From positions 1-42,349 of the forward strand of contig JAJFFQ010000004.1 in NCBI GenBank assembly GCA_021776565.1: 42,349 nucleotides of DNA, read 5' to 3'. The notes beneath the pieces are model-generated. The model was not told the origin of the DNA, did no database searches, and was given only the letters and a program-made list of their open reading frames with translations. Shown here in pieces: positions 17,496 to 26,930 of this stretch (positions are counted from its first letter, which is position 1; every line of letters starts with the position of its first letter). Source of the stretch: Robiginitomaculum sp. Lineage in GTDB: Bacteria; Pseudomonadota; Alphaproteobacteria; Caulobacterales; Maricaulaceae. A program made the translations under genes and the position numbers.

Positions 17496-18482
17496 ATGAG
17501 TAAACAAAAATATACATTTTCTGTCGCGCCAATGATGGACTGGACGGATCGACATTGCCGGTTCTTTCATCGCCTGATTACCCGCCATGCGCAGCTTTAT
17601 ACAGAAATGGTCACGGCCAGGGCACTGATCTATGGTGATGCAGCCCGGTTGATGCGTTTTGATGTGCGTGAACACCCGGTGGCGATACAATTGGGGGGGG
17701 CAGAGCCTTTGGAGCTGGCCCGTGCGGCAAAGCTGGCGGAGGACGCAGGTTATAACGAGGTCAACCTTAATGTTGGTTGTCCGTCTGACCGGGTGCAATC
17801 GGGGGCATTTGGGGCCGCCTTGATGGCTAATCCGGCTTTGGTGGCTGATTGTGTGACGGCCATGGCGGCGGTAGTTCAAATTCCGGTTACGGTAAAATGT
17901 CGCATTGGAATTGATGAACAGGAACCGCATGAGACACTGCCTGTATTTATAGAAACTGTGTCAGCGGCCCCGTGTGACACGTTTATTATCCATGCCCGTA
18001 AAGCCTGGTTAAAAGGGTTAAGTCCCAAGCAAAACCGAAATGTGCCGCCGCTGGATTATGACATGGTACGCAGCATAAAGATGGCGCACCCTGACCTGAC
18101 GATTATTCTCAATGGCGGCTTGCGTGATGTGCCTCATGCGTTGGCGCAAAGCGAGACATTGGACGGGGCGATGATGGGTCGCGCGGCCTATCAAACCCCG
18201 TGGATGCTGGCAAAAATCGATACACTGGTTTTTGGAAAAACCGGATCGGGGCCAGTAAAGGAAGATATTGTTGCTGCGTTGATTGAGTATGCCGCGCACG
18301 AGACAGAGAACGGAACGCCCCTGCACGCCATTACCCGCCACATTATGGGACTTTTTGCTGGCCAGCCGGGGGCGCGAAACTGGCGACGAACCCTGTCGGA
18401 GGATGCGCCAAGGCCCGGTGCCGGGCCAGAGGTCATTGCCAAAGCGGCACAGGCTGTTCTTGGCGAGCTATGGGCGGCATGA
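17496..18482 (+). CDS. dusA: tRNA-dihydrouridine synthase A
   Basis: Reduces uridine 20/20a in the tRNA D-loop using FMN and NADPH. The 328 residues open with FSVAPMMDWTDRHCR, typical of DusA, followed by LYTEMVTA, AIQLGGAEP, the catalytic NVGCPSDRVQSGAFGA with its active-site cysteine, and the FMN-binding VKCRIGID, FIIHARKA and LNGGLRD. The long insert after IIHARKAWLKGLSPKQNR is also a DusA trait. Length agrees with E. coli DusA (about 330-345). It overlaps the following permease gene. Confidence 0.93.
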   Translation: MSKQKYTFSVAPMMDWTDRHCRFFHRLITRHAQLYTEMVTARALIYGDAARLMRFDVREHPVAIQLGGAEPLELARAAKLAEDAGYNEVNLNVGCPSDRVQSGAFGAALMANPALVADCVTAMAAVVQIPVTVKCRIGIDEQEPHETLPVFIETVSAAPCDTFIIHARKAWLKGLSPKQNRNVPPLDYDMVRSIKMAHPDLTIILNGGLRDVPHALAQSETLDGAMMGRAAYQTPWMLAKIDTLVFGKTGSGPVKEDIVAALIEYAAHETENGTPLHAITRHIMGLFAGQPGARNWRRTLSEDAPRPGAGPEVIAKAAQAVLGELWAA

Positions 18483-19300
18483 TGGATATTATTGTTGCCC
18501 ATTGGCCGCTCATTGCCACACTGATCGGTGCGGGTGTTTTCGCGGGGCTGATTGCCGGGCTTTTTGGCATTGGTGGCGGGGTCGTTATCGTGCCGGCGCT
18601 TTATGCAGCATTTGGTGCTCTTGGGGTGGATGATGCTGTGCGGATGAAGGTCGCCGTGGCAACATCACTTGCGACGATTATCGCCACATCATTACGATCC
18701 GCCCTGTCGCATTATAAACGTGGCGCAGTGGATGTCAGGGTGTTAAAATCATGGGTGCCGTGGATCATGGCTGGTGCGCTAATGGGTGCCTTTGCGGCCA
18801 GTGCGACCCCTGGCCCAGCCCTGACCGCCGGGTTTGGCGTCTTTCTGTTGCTGATTGCCATGCAAATGGGGTTTGGTGGGCCTGGCTGGCGATTGCGTGA
18901 TACGTTACCCGGTGCGCCATTTGGCCAGATCATCGCCACGCTGCTCGGCCTTTTTTCAGCTATGGCCGGTATTGGTGGTGGGGTGATCGGGGTGATTGTC
19001 ATGACATTATGTGGAAAACCAATACACCGCGCCGTGGGTACTGCATCGGGATTTGGTGCGGCCATTGGCTTGCCGGCCACTCTTGGGTTTGTTATCGCCG
19101 GGTGGGGCATGCCGCGGCTGCCGGTGTTCTCGTTTGGATATGTAAATCTGGCCGGGTTTGTATTTATCGCTGCTTTGACGGTGCTTATGGCTCCGGTCGG
19201 TGTCGCGCTTGCCCACGCCTTGCCAGTCAGGCATTTGCGGCGCTTGATGGCGATATTGCTGTTTATTACGGGTTTATTGATGTTGCGCGATGTTTTTTAG
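18470..19300 (+). CDS. TauE/SafE-family permease (DUF81)
   Basis: A 276-residue inner-membrane protein with about eight helices. It shows the two glycine-rich half repeats of the family: GLIAGLFGIGGGVVIVPALYA near the start, and FSAMAGIGGGVIGVIVMTLCG around residue 165, plus AVGTASGFGAAIGLPATLGF. Members are anion permeases linked to sulfite, sulfoacetate or other organic sulfur anions; the substrate here is not known, and the sulfate activation operon lies 5 kb away. Starts at 18470, 18479 and 18482 are all possible; the first overlaps dusA by 13 bp. The frame ends 4 bp before a convergent gene. Confidence 0.85.
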   Translation: MGGMMDIIVAHWPLIATLIGAGVFAGLIAGLFGIGGGVVIVPALYAAFGALGVDDAVRMKVAVATSLATIIATSLRSALSHYKRGAVDVRVLKSWVPWIMAGALMGAFAASATPGPALTAGFGVFLLLIAMQMGFGGPGWRLRDTLPGAPFGQIIATLLGLFSAMAGIGGGVIGVIVMTLCGKPIHRAVGTASGFGAAIGLPATLGFVIAGWGMPRLPVFSFGYVNLAGFVFIAALTVLMAPVGVALAHALPVRHLRRLMAILLFITGLLMLRDVF

Positions 19301-19304
19301 CTGC

Positions 19305-19814
19305 TCAGCCTTTATCAATCATCTTTATGACCTGCGGGGCGAGATGAGACCATGGTTCATAGGATGCTCTGGCCCATTCAGCTACGCGTTCAGAATGATT
19401 GGCCAACGTACAGTGTAGAACGTCCTGCACAGTGATTGCAAAGGGGTGCGCGGGTAGACCGGGCGGCTCAAACGACCGTCCAGCCAATGTCTTTAGCAAG
19501 GTTGTCGCCTCTACGTGTGGTCTGCCTCGTTCAAAGATCAAAAACAAGGACGCAAAGTGAATCCAGACTGACTGGTTGGCACGTGCATCTGCTGGATCGC
19601 CGGGATGTTGCAAGGCGTAGGCGTCAACACTTAGGCGGTGACAGGCTTGAAATAGCCCCGGGTCTTGATATTCGCGCGCCAGTATCTCGCCATAGGCTGC
19701 CCAGCACCCGGGTGATGAGTGCATATACTTGTGGATTTCACTGCTGGCGGGTGGGAATTGGCCATTACAGGAAAAGCATGTTTCCAGTCCATTAGTTTTC
19801 GCAATGTTGTTCAT
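19305..19814 (-). CDS. DUF5946-like protein
   Basis: A 169-residue soluble protein. It has an N-terminal zinc-like CxxC (ETCFSCNGQF), then YMHSSPGCWAAYGEILAREYQDPGLF-type residues, a histidine-containing helix (CHRLSVDAYALQHPG) and the C-terminal HCTLANHSERVAEWARASYEPWSHL. This pattern matches the DUF5946 family, of unknown function. It begins 2 bp after the retropepsin-like gene ends and is probably co-transcribed with it. Confidence 0.72.
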   Translation of the reverse strand: MNNIAKTNGLETCFSCNGQFPPASSEIHKYMHSSPGCWAAYGEILAREYQDPGLFQACHRLSVDAYALQHPGDPADARANQSVWIHFASLFLIFERGRPHVEATTLLKTLAGRSFEPPGLPAHPFAITVQDVLHCTLANHSERVAEWARASYEPWSHLAPQVIKMIDKG

Positions 19815-19816
19815 AT

Positions 19817-20533
19817 TTACCGTCGCAGGATAAGCTGGTTACGGCTGGCCTCAAAGCGCGATAAACGGCCAAGATAACTCATGCCCAACAGTGACGTATC
19901 CAGCCCATCGCGGATAATCAATGCCCTGACATCGCGTACGGTTAAACTGCCAATGCTGAGTTTCTTTAAATTTACTGGTGCGGCCATTACCTGGCCAGAT
20001 GCGGTGTTTACGGTCACGGTGAAATGCAAGTCTTTGACTTTATAACCAGCTCTGCGTGCATCATTTAATGTGAGGGCAACGGCGCTGGCACCGGTATCAA
20101 CCATAAAACGCACATGAGTGTTATTGACTTTTCCTTCGGCCCAAAAATGCCCATCCGCCGCCTTGCGAATGGCAACCGCCGACCCATTGGAGGTGGTTCC
20201 GCTCTCATCTACCATATTTTGCGCACGGGCGGGCATAAGTTCAGCCATCACTTTTTGCCCGACAATGGAAAAATCATCACGAAACGCATAAAGTGCAACA
20301 ATCAGGAGGAAAATCCCAATCCAGATAAGTCCGTTACGTAGTGCCAGGCCCATATTGGCACGGCTGCCGCCAATGACGCCCGAAGCAATCAAGGTCAACA
20401 GGATAATCAGAAAAACAAACTGACCTTGATCTTCGCTAGAGGGCAGTAAATTCGGCAAAAAAACACTAATCCCCAACATTAATGCTGCAACAATCAGGGA
20501 AAAAGCCGCAAAAAAACCTAAGGCATGGCGCAA
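19817..20533 (-). CDS. TIGR02281-type retropepsin-like aspartic protease
   Basis: A 238-residue membrane-anchored protein with hydrophobic segments at about 5-28, 38-58 and 66-85. The C-terminal domain (about 125-238) carries the aspartic protease triad in FMVDTGASAVALT and ends DTSLLGMSYLGRLSRFEASRNQLILRR, matching the bacterial clan AA family TIGR02281 in which one chain probably dimerises. The domain is likely periplasmic. The start is a TTG at 20533 with CGGAGA 8 nt upstream. Its substrate is unknown. phaC lies 32 bp upstream on the same strand. Confidence 0.85.
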   Translation of the reverse strand: MRHALGFFAAFSLIVAALMLGISVFLPNLLPSSEDQGQFVFLIILLTLIASGVIGGSRANMGLALRNGLIWIGIFLLIVALYAFRDDFSIVGQKVMAELMPARAQNMVDESGTTSNGSAVAIRKAADGHFWAEGKVNNTHVRFMVDTGASAVALTLNDARRAGYKVKDLHFTVTVNTASGQVMAAPVNLKKLSIGSLTVRDVRALIIRDGLDTSLLGMSYLGRLSRFEASRNQLILRR

Positions 20534-20565
20534 GGCGTATCTCCGTTTTTTATCGCAACAGGGCG

Positions 20566-22392
20566 CTAGCTTTTTACCTTTACATAGCGGCCCGGGGCAT
20601 CTTCAATCGGGGCCAGTTTGCCATCACCAGGTGTACGAGCCGTTACTTTTTTGCCCGATCGTGTTTTGAGCCATTTATGCCAATCCGGCCACCATGACCC
20701 GGCATGTTCAGTAGCACCGGCCATCCAATCCTCTACCGTGTCCGGCAGGGAATCATTGATCCAGTGCTGATACTTTTTTGCTGCAGGTGGGTTGATAACC
20801 CCGGCAATATGGCCAGAGCCAGCCATGGTAAAGCGCACCTTGCCCGCCTTTGCGCCCCCATAAAGCCGCGCCCCGCGATAAACGGACAAATAGGGCGCAA
20901 TATGGTCATCTTTGGAGGATTGAACATACATGGGAATGTTGATCTTCTCTGGGTCAAGTTTGACGCCGCCCAAGGTCATCTTGCCTTTGGCAAAGGCGTT
21001 CTGGCGGTAAAAAGTATCCAGATAATACATGTGCAACGCCTTGGGCATACGGGTGGAATCAGCGTTCCAGAATAACAGATCAAATGCACGTGGGCTTTTG
21101 CCCAACATATAATTTGAAATGACATTTGACCAGATCAGGTCATTGGCACGCAGCATATTGAAGGTTTCGGCCATGGCCGCACCGTCGAGTACGCCGCCTG
21201 CCTCATCCATGCGCCGTTCCACCTGGGCCAGGCCGACCTCGTCGCAAAAGACCAGTAAATCTCCGGCCTCTTCAAAATCCGACTGGGCAGCAAAAAAAGT
21301 GGCAGAGGCAACGCGCGTGTCTTTTTTAGCAGCCATATAGGCAAGGGTTGAGGCCAGCAGCGTGCCGCCAATGCAATAGCCAACGGCATTGACCTTTTCC
21401 TCGCCGGTGGCGTCTTTGACGGCCTCCAGTGCGGCTAAAACGCCGCCGCGCATATAGTCCTCAAAGGTTTTGTCTTTTAAGGCTTTATCAGGGTTAACCC
21501 AGGAGGCCAGAAATACCGTATAGCCCTTGTTCGTCAGCCAGCGAATCATGGATTGTTCGGGGCGTAAATCCAGAATGTAGTATTTATTGATCCACGGCGG
21601 GAAAATAACCAGCGGGCGTGTAAATGTGGTCTTGGTGTCGGGGATAAACTGCAACAACTGCATGATGTCGTTTTCAAACATTACCTTGCCGGGGGCGGTG
21701 GCTACATCGCGGCCTATCTCATAGGCTTCGGTATCGGTCTGGCTGATCTTCAACGACCCGCCACCATGTTTCATGTCCCGGGCCAGGTTCTCCACACCCT
21801 TTTTGAGATTTTCACCTTCGCTTTGTATGGTGGCGCGAAAAACCTCCGGGTTGGTCATGGCAAAGTTTGTGGGCGCGAAGGCGTCGGTCATTTGCCTGGT
21901 GAAAAAGGCGACCTTTTTGCGTAATTTTGGCTCAACATCTTCGGCACCTGCGACCAGACTATTCAACCAGTTGGCGTTCAACAGATAAGATTGCTTGATA
22001 AGATCAAAGGCCAGATTTTCCGTCCAGTCTGGCGCACGCCAGCGCCGATCACCGGGTTCAGGCTTGATCGCATCTTCGGTTGTTTGCCCGGCGGCACGGC
22101 GGGCGGCATTGGCCCATAGGGCGCTATAGCCCTGCCAAAGTTCTTTTTGGGCCTTGAGGATTTGATCCGGGTTGGCCGCAACTTTGCCAAATACTTCGGC
22201 AAAGTCCGAGGCCAGATTAAACGGATCCGGGTCGGGTAATCCTGCCGAACCCTGTGCGCCGGAAACACTATCCTGCAGAGCCTTGGTAAAATTTTCAATG
22301 GCGGCAAGACCCTGAGCCAGAGCATCCTCTGGTGTTGCACCCTCGCTATCCATGTCGGCGTTATTACTGTTTTTGTCTTTTTTTGTTGCCAT
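20566..22392 (-). CDS. phaC: Class I poly(3-hydroxyalkanoate) synthase
   Basis: Polymerises 3-hydroxyacyl-CoA into storage polyester at the granule surface. The 608-residue length and single-subunit layout are class I. The N-terminal domain (about 1-240) contains PDPFNLASDFAEVFGKV. The alpha/beta-hydrolase core has the lipase-like box GYCIGG with nucleophile Cys340, Asp495 in SSKDDHIAPY and His528 in GSGHIAGVINPP. Acid- and lysine-rich residues 1-25 are probably disordered. No phasin, PhaR, phaA or phaB gene is adjacent. It may head a transcript with the downstream protease and DUF5946 genes. Confidence 0.95.
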   Translation of the reverse strand: MATKKDKNSNNADMDSEGATPEDALAQGLAAIENFTKALQDSVSGAQGSAGLPDPDPFNLASDFAEVFGKVAANPDQILKAQKELWQGYSALWANAARRAAGQTTEDAIKPEPGDRRWRAPDWTENLAFDLIKQSYLLNANWLNSLVAGAEDVEPKLRKKVAFFTRQMTDAFAPTNFAMTNPEVFRATIQSEGENLKKGVENLARDMKHGGGSLKISQTDTEAYEIGRDVATAPGKVMFENDIMQLLQFIPDTKTTFTRPLVIFPPWINKYYILDLRPEQSMIRWLTNKGYTVFLASWVNPDKALKDKTFEDYMRGGVLAALEAVKDATGEEKVNAVGYCIGGTLLASTLAYMAAKKDTRVASATFFAAQSDFEEAGDLLVFCDEVGLAQVERRMDEAGGVLDGAAMAETFNMLRANDLIWSNVISNYMLGKSPRAFDLLFWNADSTRMPKALHMYYLDTFYRQNAFAKGKMTLGGVKLDPEKINIPMYVQSSKDDHIAPYLSVYRGARLYGGAKAGKVRFTMAGSGHIAGVINPPAAKKYQHWINDSLPDTVEDWMAGATEHAGSWWPDWHKWLKTRSGKKVTARTPGDGKLAPIEDAPGRYVKVKS

Positions 22393-22490
22393 GGTTCGTT
22401 CCGATCACTGTATCAATGGTAGCAAACCCATGACTTCAAGTGTAGTAAGAAAGCGTATGTTCCTTCGACTCAATAGCAGAAGCACAGCGC

Positions 22491-22850
22491 ATGAAAACTC
22501 ATATCTCTTGTCTTGGTCTTGCCTTGCTGGTTTCGGCTTGTCAAAGTGCTATCCCCTTTTATGAAAAAGCAGCAGATGAGCCGGATTGGTTCAAGGCCAA
22601 GGCCGCCGAGGCCGACGCTAAAGGGTATCCTGCGGCGCGGGCAGTGCCAGAAAAACCGCAAGGTCTGACGACAGCAAAAACCCGTGATGCAGAGTTGGAA
22701 GCCCTGGCAAAAGCCGCAGAGAAGGTGCGTAATCACCCTCGGGCCATTCTCGATGACCTCGAAGCGGATAAAATTGATGAGTTCTCGCAAAAGGCACAGG
22801 AAGAAACCAAAGTGCCACCGCTTGTTGATGATGAAAAACGGCCTGATTAG
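22491..22850 (+). CDS. Small hypothetical lipoprotein
   Basis: A 119-residue protein with a lipoprotein signal, lipobox LVSAC (Cys 17). The mature part is alanine- and charge-rich and largely helical (DAELEALAKAAEKVRNHPRAILDDLEADK). No domain is recognised. It is divergent from phaC (98 bp apart) and 12 bp before the aminotransferase gene, so it may lead that operon. Confidence 0.65.
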   Translation: MKTHISCLGLALLVSACQSAIPFYEKAADEPDWFKAKAAEADAKGYPAARAVPEKPQGLTTAKTRDAELEALAKAAEKVRNHPRAILDDLEADKIDEFSQKAQEETKVPPLVDDEKRPD

Positions 22851-22862
22851 GTAGAATTTTCT

Positions 22863-24074
22863 ATGGAAAGCCAATTTCACCGCATCCGGCGTTTACCGCC
22901 TTATGTTTTTGAAACCGTAAACGCGTTAAAGGCGAAGTTGCGCGCACAAGACGTTGATATTATTGATTTTGGCTTTGGTAATCCAGACATGGAAACGCCA
23001 CCACACATCGTAGAAAAACTTGTTGAAACCGCCCGCAAACCGCGCACAAACCGCTATTCGGCTTCAAAGGGTATTGCCGGGCTTCGCGGTGCGCAGGCCC
23101 GGTATTATGAACGCCGCTTTGGCGTAAAGCTTGACCCGGATACCCAAGTGATCGCCACCCTTGGCTCCAAAGAAGGCTTTGCCAATCTCGCCCAGGCCAT
23201 ATCCGCGCCCGGTGATGTGATCTTGGCCCCCAATCCATCCTATCCCATTCACCCGTTTGGGTTTTTGATTGCCGGGGCCGGTATTCGCCATATCGAGGCA
23301 CTGGACGCGGAAAGCTATTTGCGGGCCATTGATACGGCGGCGCGCCATAGTGTGCCCAGTCCGCTAGCCGTGGTGACCTGTTTTCCTTCAAACCCTACCG
23401 CACAAACCTGTGATTTGAAGTTTTATGAAGAGGTTGTGGCTCTGGCACGACGTTATGAGATGTTTGTGCTTTCCGATCTGGCCTATGCCGAGATTTATTA
23501 CGGCGACCCTCCACCGTCGGTATTGCAGGTTGAGGGGGCTATGGACATTTGTATCGAGATGACTTCGCTCTCCAAAACCTATGCCATGGCCGGTTGGCGG
23601 ATGGGATTTGCTGTTGGCTCAAAGCGCCTTGTGGCGGCGTTGACCCGGGTGAAATCCTATCTCGATTATGGTGCCTATACACCTATTCAGGTCGCTGCAT
23701 GTGCCGCCCTTGATGGCCCGCAGGATTGCGTTGCACAAATGCGGCAAACCTATCATACGCGCCGGGATGTGATGGTGGACAGTTTTGCCCGTGCTGGCTG
23801 GAATATTCCGCCGCCCGATGCCTCAATGTTTGCCTGGGCGCCCTTGCCAGAAAAATTTGCAGCCCTTGGCTCATTGGAATTTTCAAAACGTTTGATGGTA
23901 GAGGCTGGCGTCGCTGTCTCACCGGGTGTGGGCTTTGGTGAGTATGGTGAGGGTTTTGTGCGCCTTGCCTTGGTTGAAAATGAACAACGTATCCGCCAGG
24001 CCGCCCGTATGGTCAAAACATTTCTGGATAATCCTGCCAATACAAATGAAAATAATTCTGGGGAAACACTATGA
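22863..24074 (+). CDS. Class I aminotransferase (LL-DAP/AlaC-like)
   Basis: A 403-residue fold-type I PLP enzyme. The opening FHRIRRLPPYVFETVNALK and IDFGFGNPDMETPPHIV are close to the AlaC/LL-diaminopimelate aminotransferase-like group. Cofactor residues seen are NPSYPIHP, CFPSNPTA, LSDLAYAEIYY, the Schiff-base lysine in SLSKTYAMAGWRMG, and the C-terminal arginine in GFVRLALVENEQRIRQA. The likely reaction is alanine/pyruvate or a related 2-oxo acid transfer. It overlaps glpX in ATGA. In many relatives a homoserine dehydrogenase gene lies between these two; here there is none. Confidence 0.87.
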   Translation: MESQFHRIRRLPPYVFETVNALKAKLRAQDVDIIDFGFGNPDMETPPHIVEKLVETARKPRTNRYSASKGIAGLRGAQARYYERRFGVKLDPDTQVIATLGSKEGFANLAQAISAPGDVILAPNPSYPIHPFGFLIAGAGIRHIEALDAESYLRAIDTAARHSVPSPLAVVTCFPSNPTAQTCDLKFYEEVVALARRYEMFVLSDLAYAEIYYGDPPPSVLQVEGAMDICIEMTSLSKTYAMAGWRMGFAVGSKRLVAALTRVKSYLDYGAYTPIQVAACAALDGPQDCVAQMRQTYHTRRDVMVDSFARAGWNIPPPDASMFAWAPLPEKFAALGSLEFSKRLMVEAGVAVSPGVGFGEYGEGFVRLALVENEQRIRQAARMVKTFLDNPANTNENNSGETL

Positions 24075-25024
24075 GTGTGCTTGATAGAAGTATGATTTTT
24101 GCCGCAGCAAATGTGGCAGAAAAGGCCGCCATTGCCGCCTATGACTGGATTGGTCGCGGGGACAAGGAAGCCGCCGATCAGGCCGCTGTGGACGCTATGC
24201 GCACCGCGCTGAACAATCTGCCCATGAAGGGGCGGATTGTTATTGGTGAGGGCGAGCGCGACGAAGCGCCGATGCTTTATATTGGTGAAGAGGTTGGCAC
24301 GGGCGAGGGGTTGGAAATAGATATTGCCCTTGATCCTCTGGAAGGCACAACACCTACCGCCAAGGGCATGACCAATTCACTGGCAGTGCTGGCCATGGCT
24401 CCGCGCGGTGGGCTTTTGTACGCCCCTGATACCTATATGGACAAAATTGCTGTTGGCGCTGAGCTGCCCGGAGGTGTGGTCGACCTTGATAATTCCATTG
24501 AAGACAATTTGGCGGCCCTGGCCCGGGCCAAAGACAGGCCAGTCAGTGATTTGACGGTTTGTGTGCTTGAGCGACCGCGTCACCAAGAGATTGTGGCCCG
24601 TATTCGACAGGTCGGGGCGCGTATCTCGTTTATCACCGATGGTGATGTTGCCGGGGTGATTAGCACCACTGACCCTAAAACCGGGATTGACCTTTATGTT
24701 GGCTCTGGCGGTGCCCCGGAAGGGGTGCTGGCGGCGGCAGCCTTGCGCTGTGTCGGCGGGCAAATGCAGGGACGGCTGGTGTTTCGTAATGATGATGAGC
24801 GCGCCCGGGCAACACGGACGGGTATCACCGATTTTGGTCGTAAATATGGTCTGCACGATCTTGCCGGCGGCGAGGACATTGTTTTTACCGCCACCGGTGT
24901 AACCTCTGGCTCACTGGTCGATGGTGTGCGTAAGTCTGGTAATATTGCCCAGACCCACACGCTTCTGCTCAGTACCATGGAAGATGCCTGGCGACGGATG
25001 CGTAGCCGCTTTCATTGTGAATAA
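24071..25024 (+). CDS. glpX: Class II fructose-1,6-bisphosphatase
   Basis: Removes the 1-phosphate of fructose 1,6-bisphosphate in gluconeogenesis, with Mn2+. The 317 residues show the GlpX signatures: the metal site GEGERDEAPMLYIGEEVG, DPLEGTTPTAKGMTNSLAVLA and DGDVAGVI, with YVGSGGAPEGVLAAAAL towards the C-terminus. It begins inside the stop of the aminotransferase (4-bp overlap) and its last codons overlap the start of recJ, indicating one transcript. Confidence 0.95.
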   Translation: MSVLDRSMIFAAANVAEKAAIAAYDWIGRGDKEAADQAAVDAMRTALNNLPMKGRIVIGEGERDEAPMLYIGEEVGTGEGLEIDIALDPLEGTTPTAKGMTNSLAVLAMAPRGGLLYAPDTYMDKIAVGAELPGGVVDLDNSIEDNLAALARAKDRPVSDLTVCVLERPRHQEIVARIRQVGARISFITDGDVAGVISTTDPKTGIDLYVGSGGAPEGVLAAAALRCVGGQMQGRLVFRNDDERARATRTGITDFGRKYGLHDLAGGEDIVFTATGVTSGSLVDGVRKSGNIAQTHTLLLSTMEDAWRRMRSRFHCE

Positions 25025-26816
25025 AGATAACGCACCATATCTGGGCGTGGCCCGCTCGCTTGGCGGCAATGCCTGGCAGGAACGGTCTCACGACCCAAAG
25101 ATTGCCCGGGGTCTGGTTCAACGCCTTGGCGTGCCTGAGGCTTTGGGGCAGATACTGGCCTCTCGCGGTGTGACCGCAGATAATGGTGCGGCATTTTTGA
25201 AACCGACTTTACGAGAATTTTTCCCCGATCCTTCGACTTTCAAGGATATGGACAAGGCCGCAGGCCATATTCTGGATGCCCTGGCCACTAAGCGCAGTAT
25301 CAGCATATTCGCAGATTATGACGTAGACGGGGCTACCTCATCGGCCATGTTGCGCCGCTGGTTTCGTGATATGGGGGGCGAGGCCGGGCTTTATGTGCCG
25401 GATCGCATCAAAGAAGGATATGGGCCAACCATTGGCGCGTTTGAAATACTGAGAAACCAAGGCGTTGAGTTAGTCATCACGGTTGATTGCGGTGCCGTTT
25501 CAACGGAACCTTTGCGTGCTGCGCGGGATATGGGGCTGGATGTGATCGTGCTGGATCATCATTTAATGCCAGAGGATATACCTCTGCCGCCTACACTGGC
25601 TTTGGTCAATCCAAACCGGCCTGATGACACCTCAGGGCAGGGCGTATTAGCCGCCGCCGGAGTGGTATTTGTGCTGTTGGCGGCGCTGAACCGCGAAGGG
25701 CGTGCTCGGGGGTTGTTCAAGCATCGCAAGGAGCCTGACCTCATCGCACTGGCCGACCTGGCCGCGCTTGGAACGATCTGTGATGTGGCGTCCTTAACCG
25801 GTTTTAACCGGGCGCTGGTGGCACAAGGCCTGAAAGTCATGTCAAACACCCGCCACGTTGGGATTATGGCCCTTGCGCAAGTGGCCAAGGCAGAGCCACC
25901 TTTTGGCACCTATCATGCGGGCTTTGTTCTGGGGCCAAGGATCAATGCCGGTGGTCGGGTGGGCGAGGCGGATCTGGGCGCACGTTTGCTGGCCAGTGAT
26001 GATCCGGGTGAATGTGAGGCCATTGCCGCTTCTCTTGATCGTTATAATGCTGAGCGACGCGATATTGAACAGGCAGTGCAGGAGGCCGCACTGGCCGCAA
26101 TAGAGGCACAAGATGCGGATGATCCGGTGATTGTGGTGGCCGGACAGGGTTGGCACCCGGGTGTTATTGGTATTGTCTCCGGGCGTTTGAAAGAACGCTA
26201 TGGCGTACCCAGCATTGTTATTGCCCTGGATGCCAAGACCGGTGAAGGTAAAGGCTCCGGGCGTTCAATTGCCGGGGTTAATCTGGGCGAGGCCATTGGC
26301 GCAGCTGCGCGCGCCGGTGTTATTGAAAAGGGCGGCGGACATGCCATGGCTGGCGGGTTATCCTTAACTGCCGATCAGGTAGACGGGTTTCGCAGCTTTT
26401 TGATTGATACGATCGGTCAAACGACCCGGAATGCTGCGGCAGGGCGGTGTTTGAAAATCGATGCATTGGTGAGTGCGCGGGGTGCCGACCGCGCCTTTGT
26501 GGACGAGTTGCAACAGGCAGCCCCCTTTGGCATGGGCAACCCTGAGCCGTTGTTTGCCTTTGGCAATATGCGTGTGCGCTGGGCGCAGCCGCTTAAAGGC
26601 GGGCATGTACGCTGCACATTAGAGGACGCCAATGGCGGTGCCAGCATCAATGCCATTGCCTTTCGAGCGCAGGACAATGGTTTTGCGCAAATCTTGCTGG
26701 CCAATGATGGTCAGTTACTGCATGTGGCGGGAAAATTAAAGGCCGATGATTATCGTGGCCGCAATAGTGTTGATCTGCGTATTGAAGATGTGGCTTTGGT
26801 TGCTGTGCCAGAGTGA
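25017..26816 (+). CDS. recJ: Single-stranded-DNA-specific 5'-3' exonuclease RecJ
   Basis: Degrades single-stranded DNA 5' to 3' in recombination and mismatch repair. The DHH phosphoesterase motifs are present: IFADYDVDGATSSAML, LVITVDCGA, VLDHHLMP, and the DHHA1 segment VIEKGGGHAMAGGLS, followed by an OB-fold C-terminus (about 480-599). The GTG at 25017, overlapping glpX by 8 bp, gives MNKDNAPYLGVARSLGG, which matches the usual RecJ opening, and a length of 599 against 577 in E. coli. The frame is open further upstream within glpX, with another possible start at 24984. Confidence 0.93.
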   Translation: MNKDNAPYLGVARSLGGNAWQERSHDPKIARGLVQRLGVPEALGQILASRGVTADNGAAFLKPTLREFFPDPSTFKDMDKAAGHILDALATKRSISIFADYDVDGATSSAMLRRWFRDMGGEAGLYVPDRIKEGYGPTIGAFEILRNQGVELVITVDCGAVSTEPLRAARDMGLDVIVLDHHLMPEDIPLPPTLALVNPNRPDDTSGQGVLAAAGVVFVLLAALNREGRARGLFKHRKEPDLIALADLAALGTICDVASLTGFNRALVAQGLKVMSNTRHVGIMALAQVAKAEPPFGTYHAGFVLGPRINAGGRVGEADLGARLLASDDPGECEAIAASLDRYNAERRDIEQAVQEAALAAIEAQDADDPVIVVAGQGWHPGVIGIVSGRLKERYGVPSIVIALDAKTGEGKGSGRSIAGVNLGEAIGAAARAGVIEKGGGHAMAGGLSLTADQVDGFRSFLIDTIGQTTRNAAAGRCLKIDALVSARGADRAFVDELQQAAPFGMGNPEPLFAFGNMRVRWAQPLKGGHVRCTLEDANGGASINAIAFRAQDNGFAQILLANDGQLLHVAGKLKADDYRGRNSVDLRIEDVALVAVPE

Positions 26817-26846
26817 AAAAAAATATTAAAAGCGTGCGAAGCGGAC

Positions 26847-26875
26847 TTGCGAAACTGCCCGACCGCCGATATAGC
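26847..26875 (+). promoter_or_regulatory. tRNA-Glu promoter
   Basis: TTGCGA (26847-26852), a 17-bp spacer and TATAGC (26870-26875) are followed by the GC-rich stretch TCGCGCC. A GC-rich discriminator is typical of stringently controlled stable-RNA promoters. Transcription would begin near 26882, about 49 nt before the tRNA. Confidence 0.5.
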
Positions 26876-26885
26876 TCGCGCCTTG

Positions 26886-26921
26886 GGATCCAAACTCAAT
26901 CATATGAATGAGTTTGGATCC
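26886..26921. repeat. 36-bp near-perfect palindrome in the tRNA leader
   Basis: The arms GGATCCAAACTCAATCAT and ATGAATGAGTTTGGATCC are inverted copies with one mismatch. It is not followed by a T run, so it is not a terminator. It lies between the promoter and the tRNA and ends 9 nt before the tRNA 5' end. Confidence 0.8.
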
Positions 26922-26930
26922 TAAACATGT

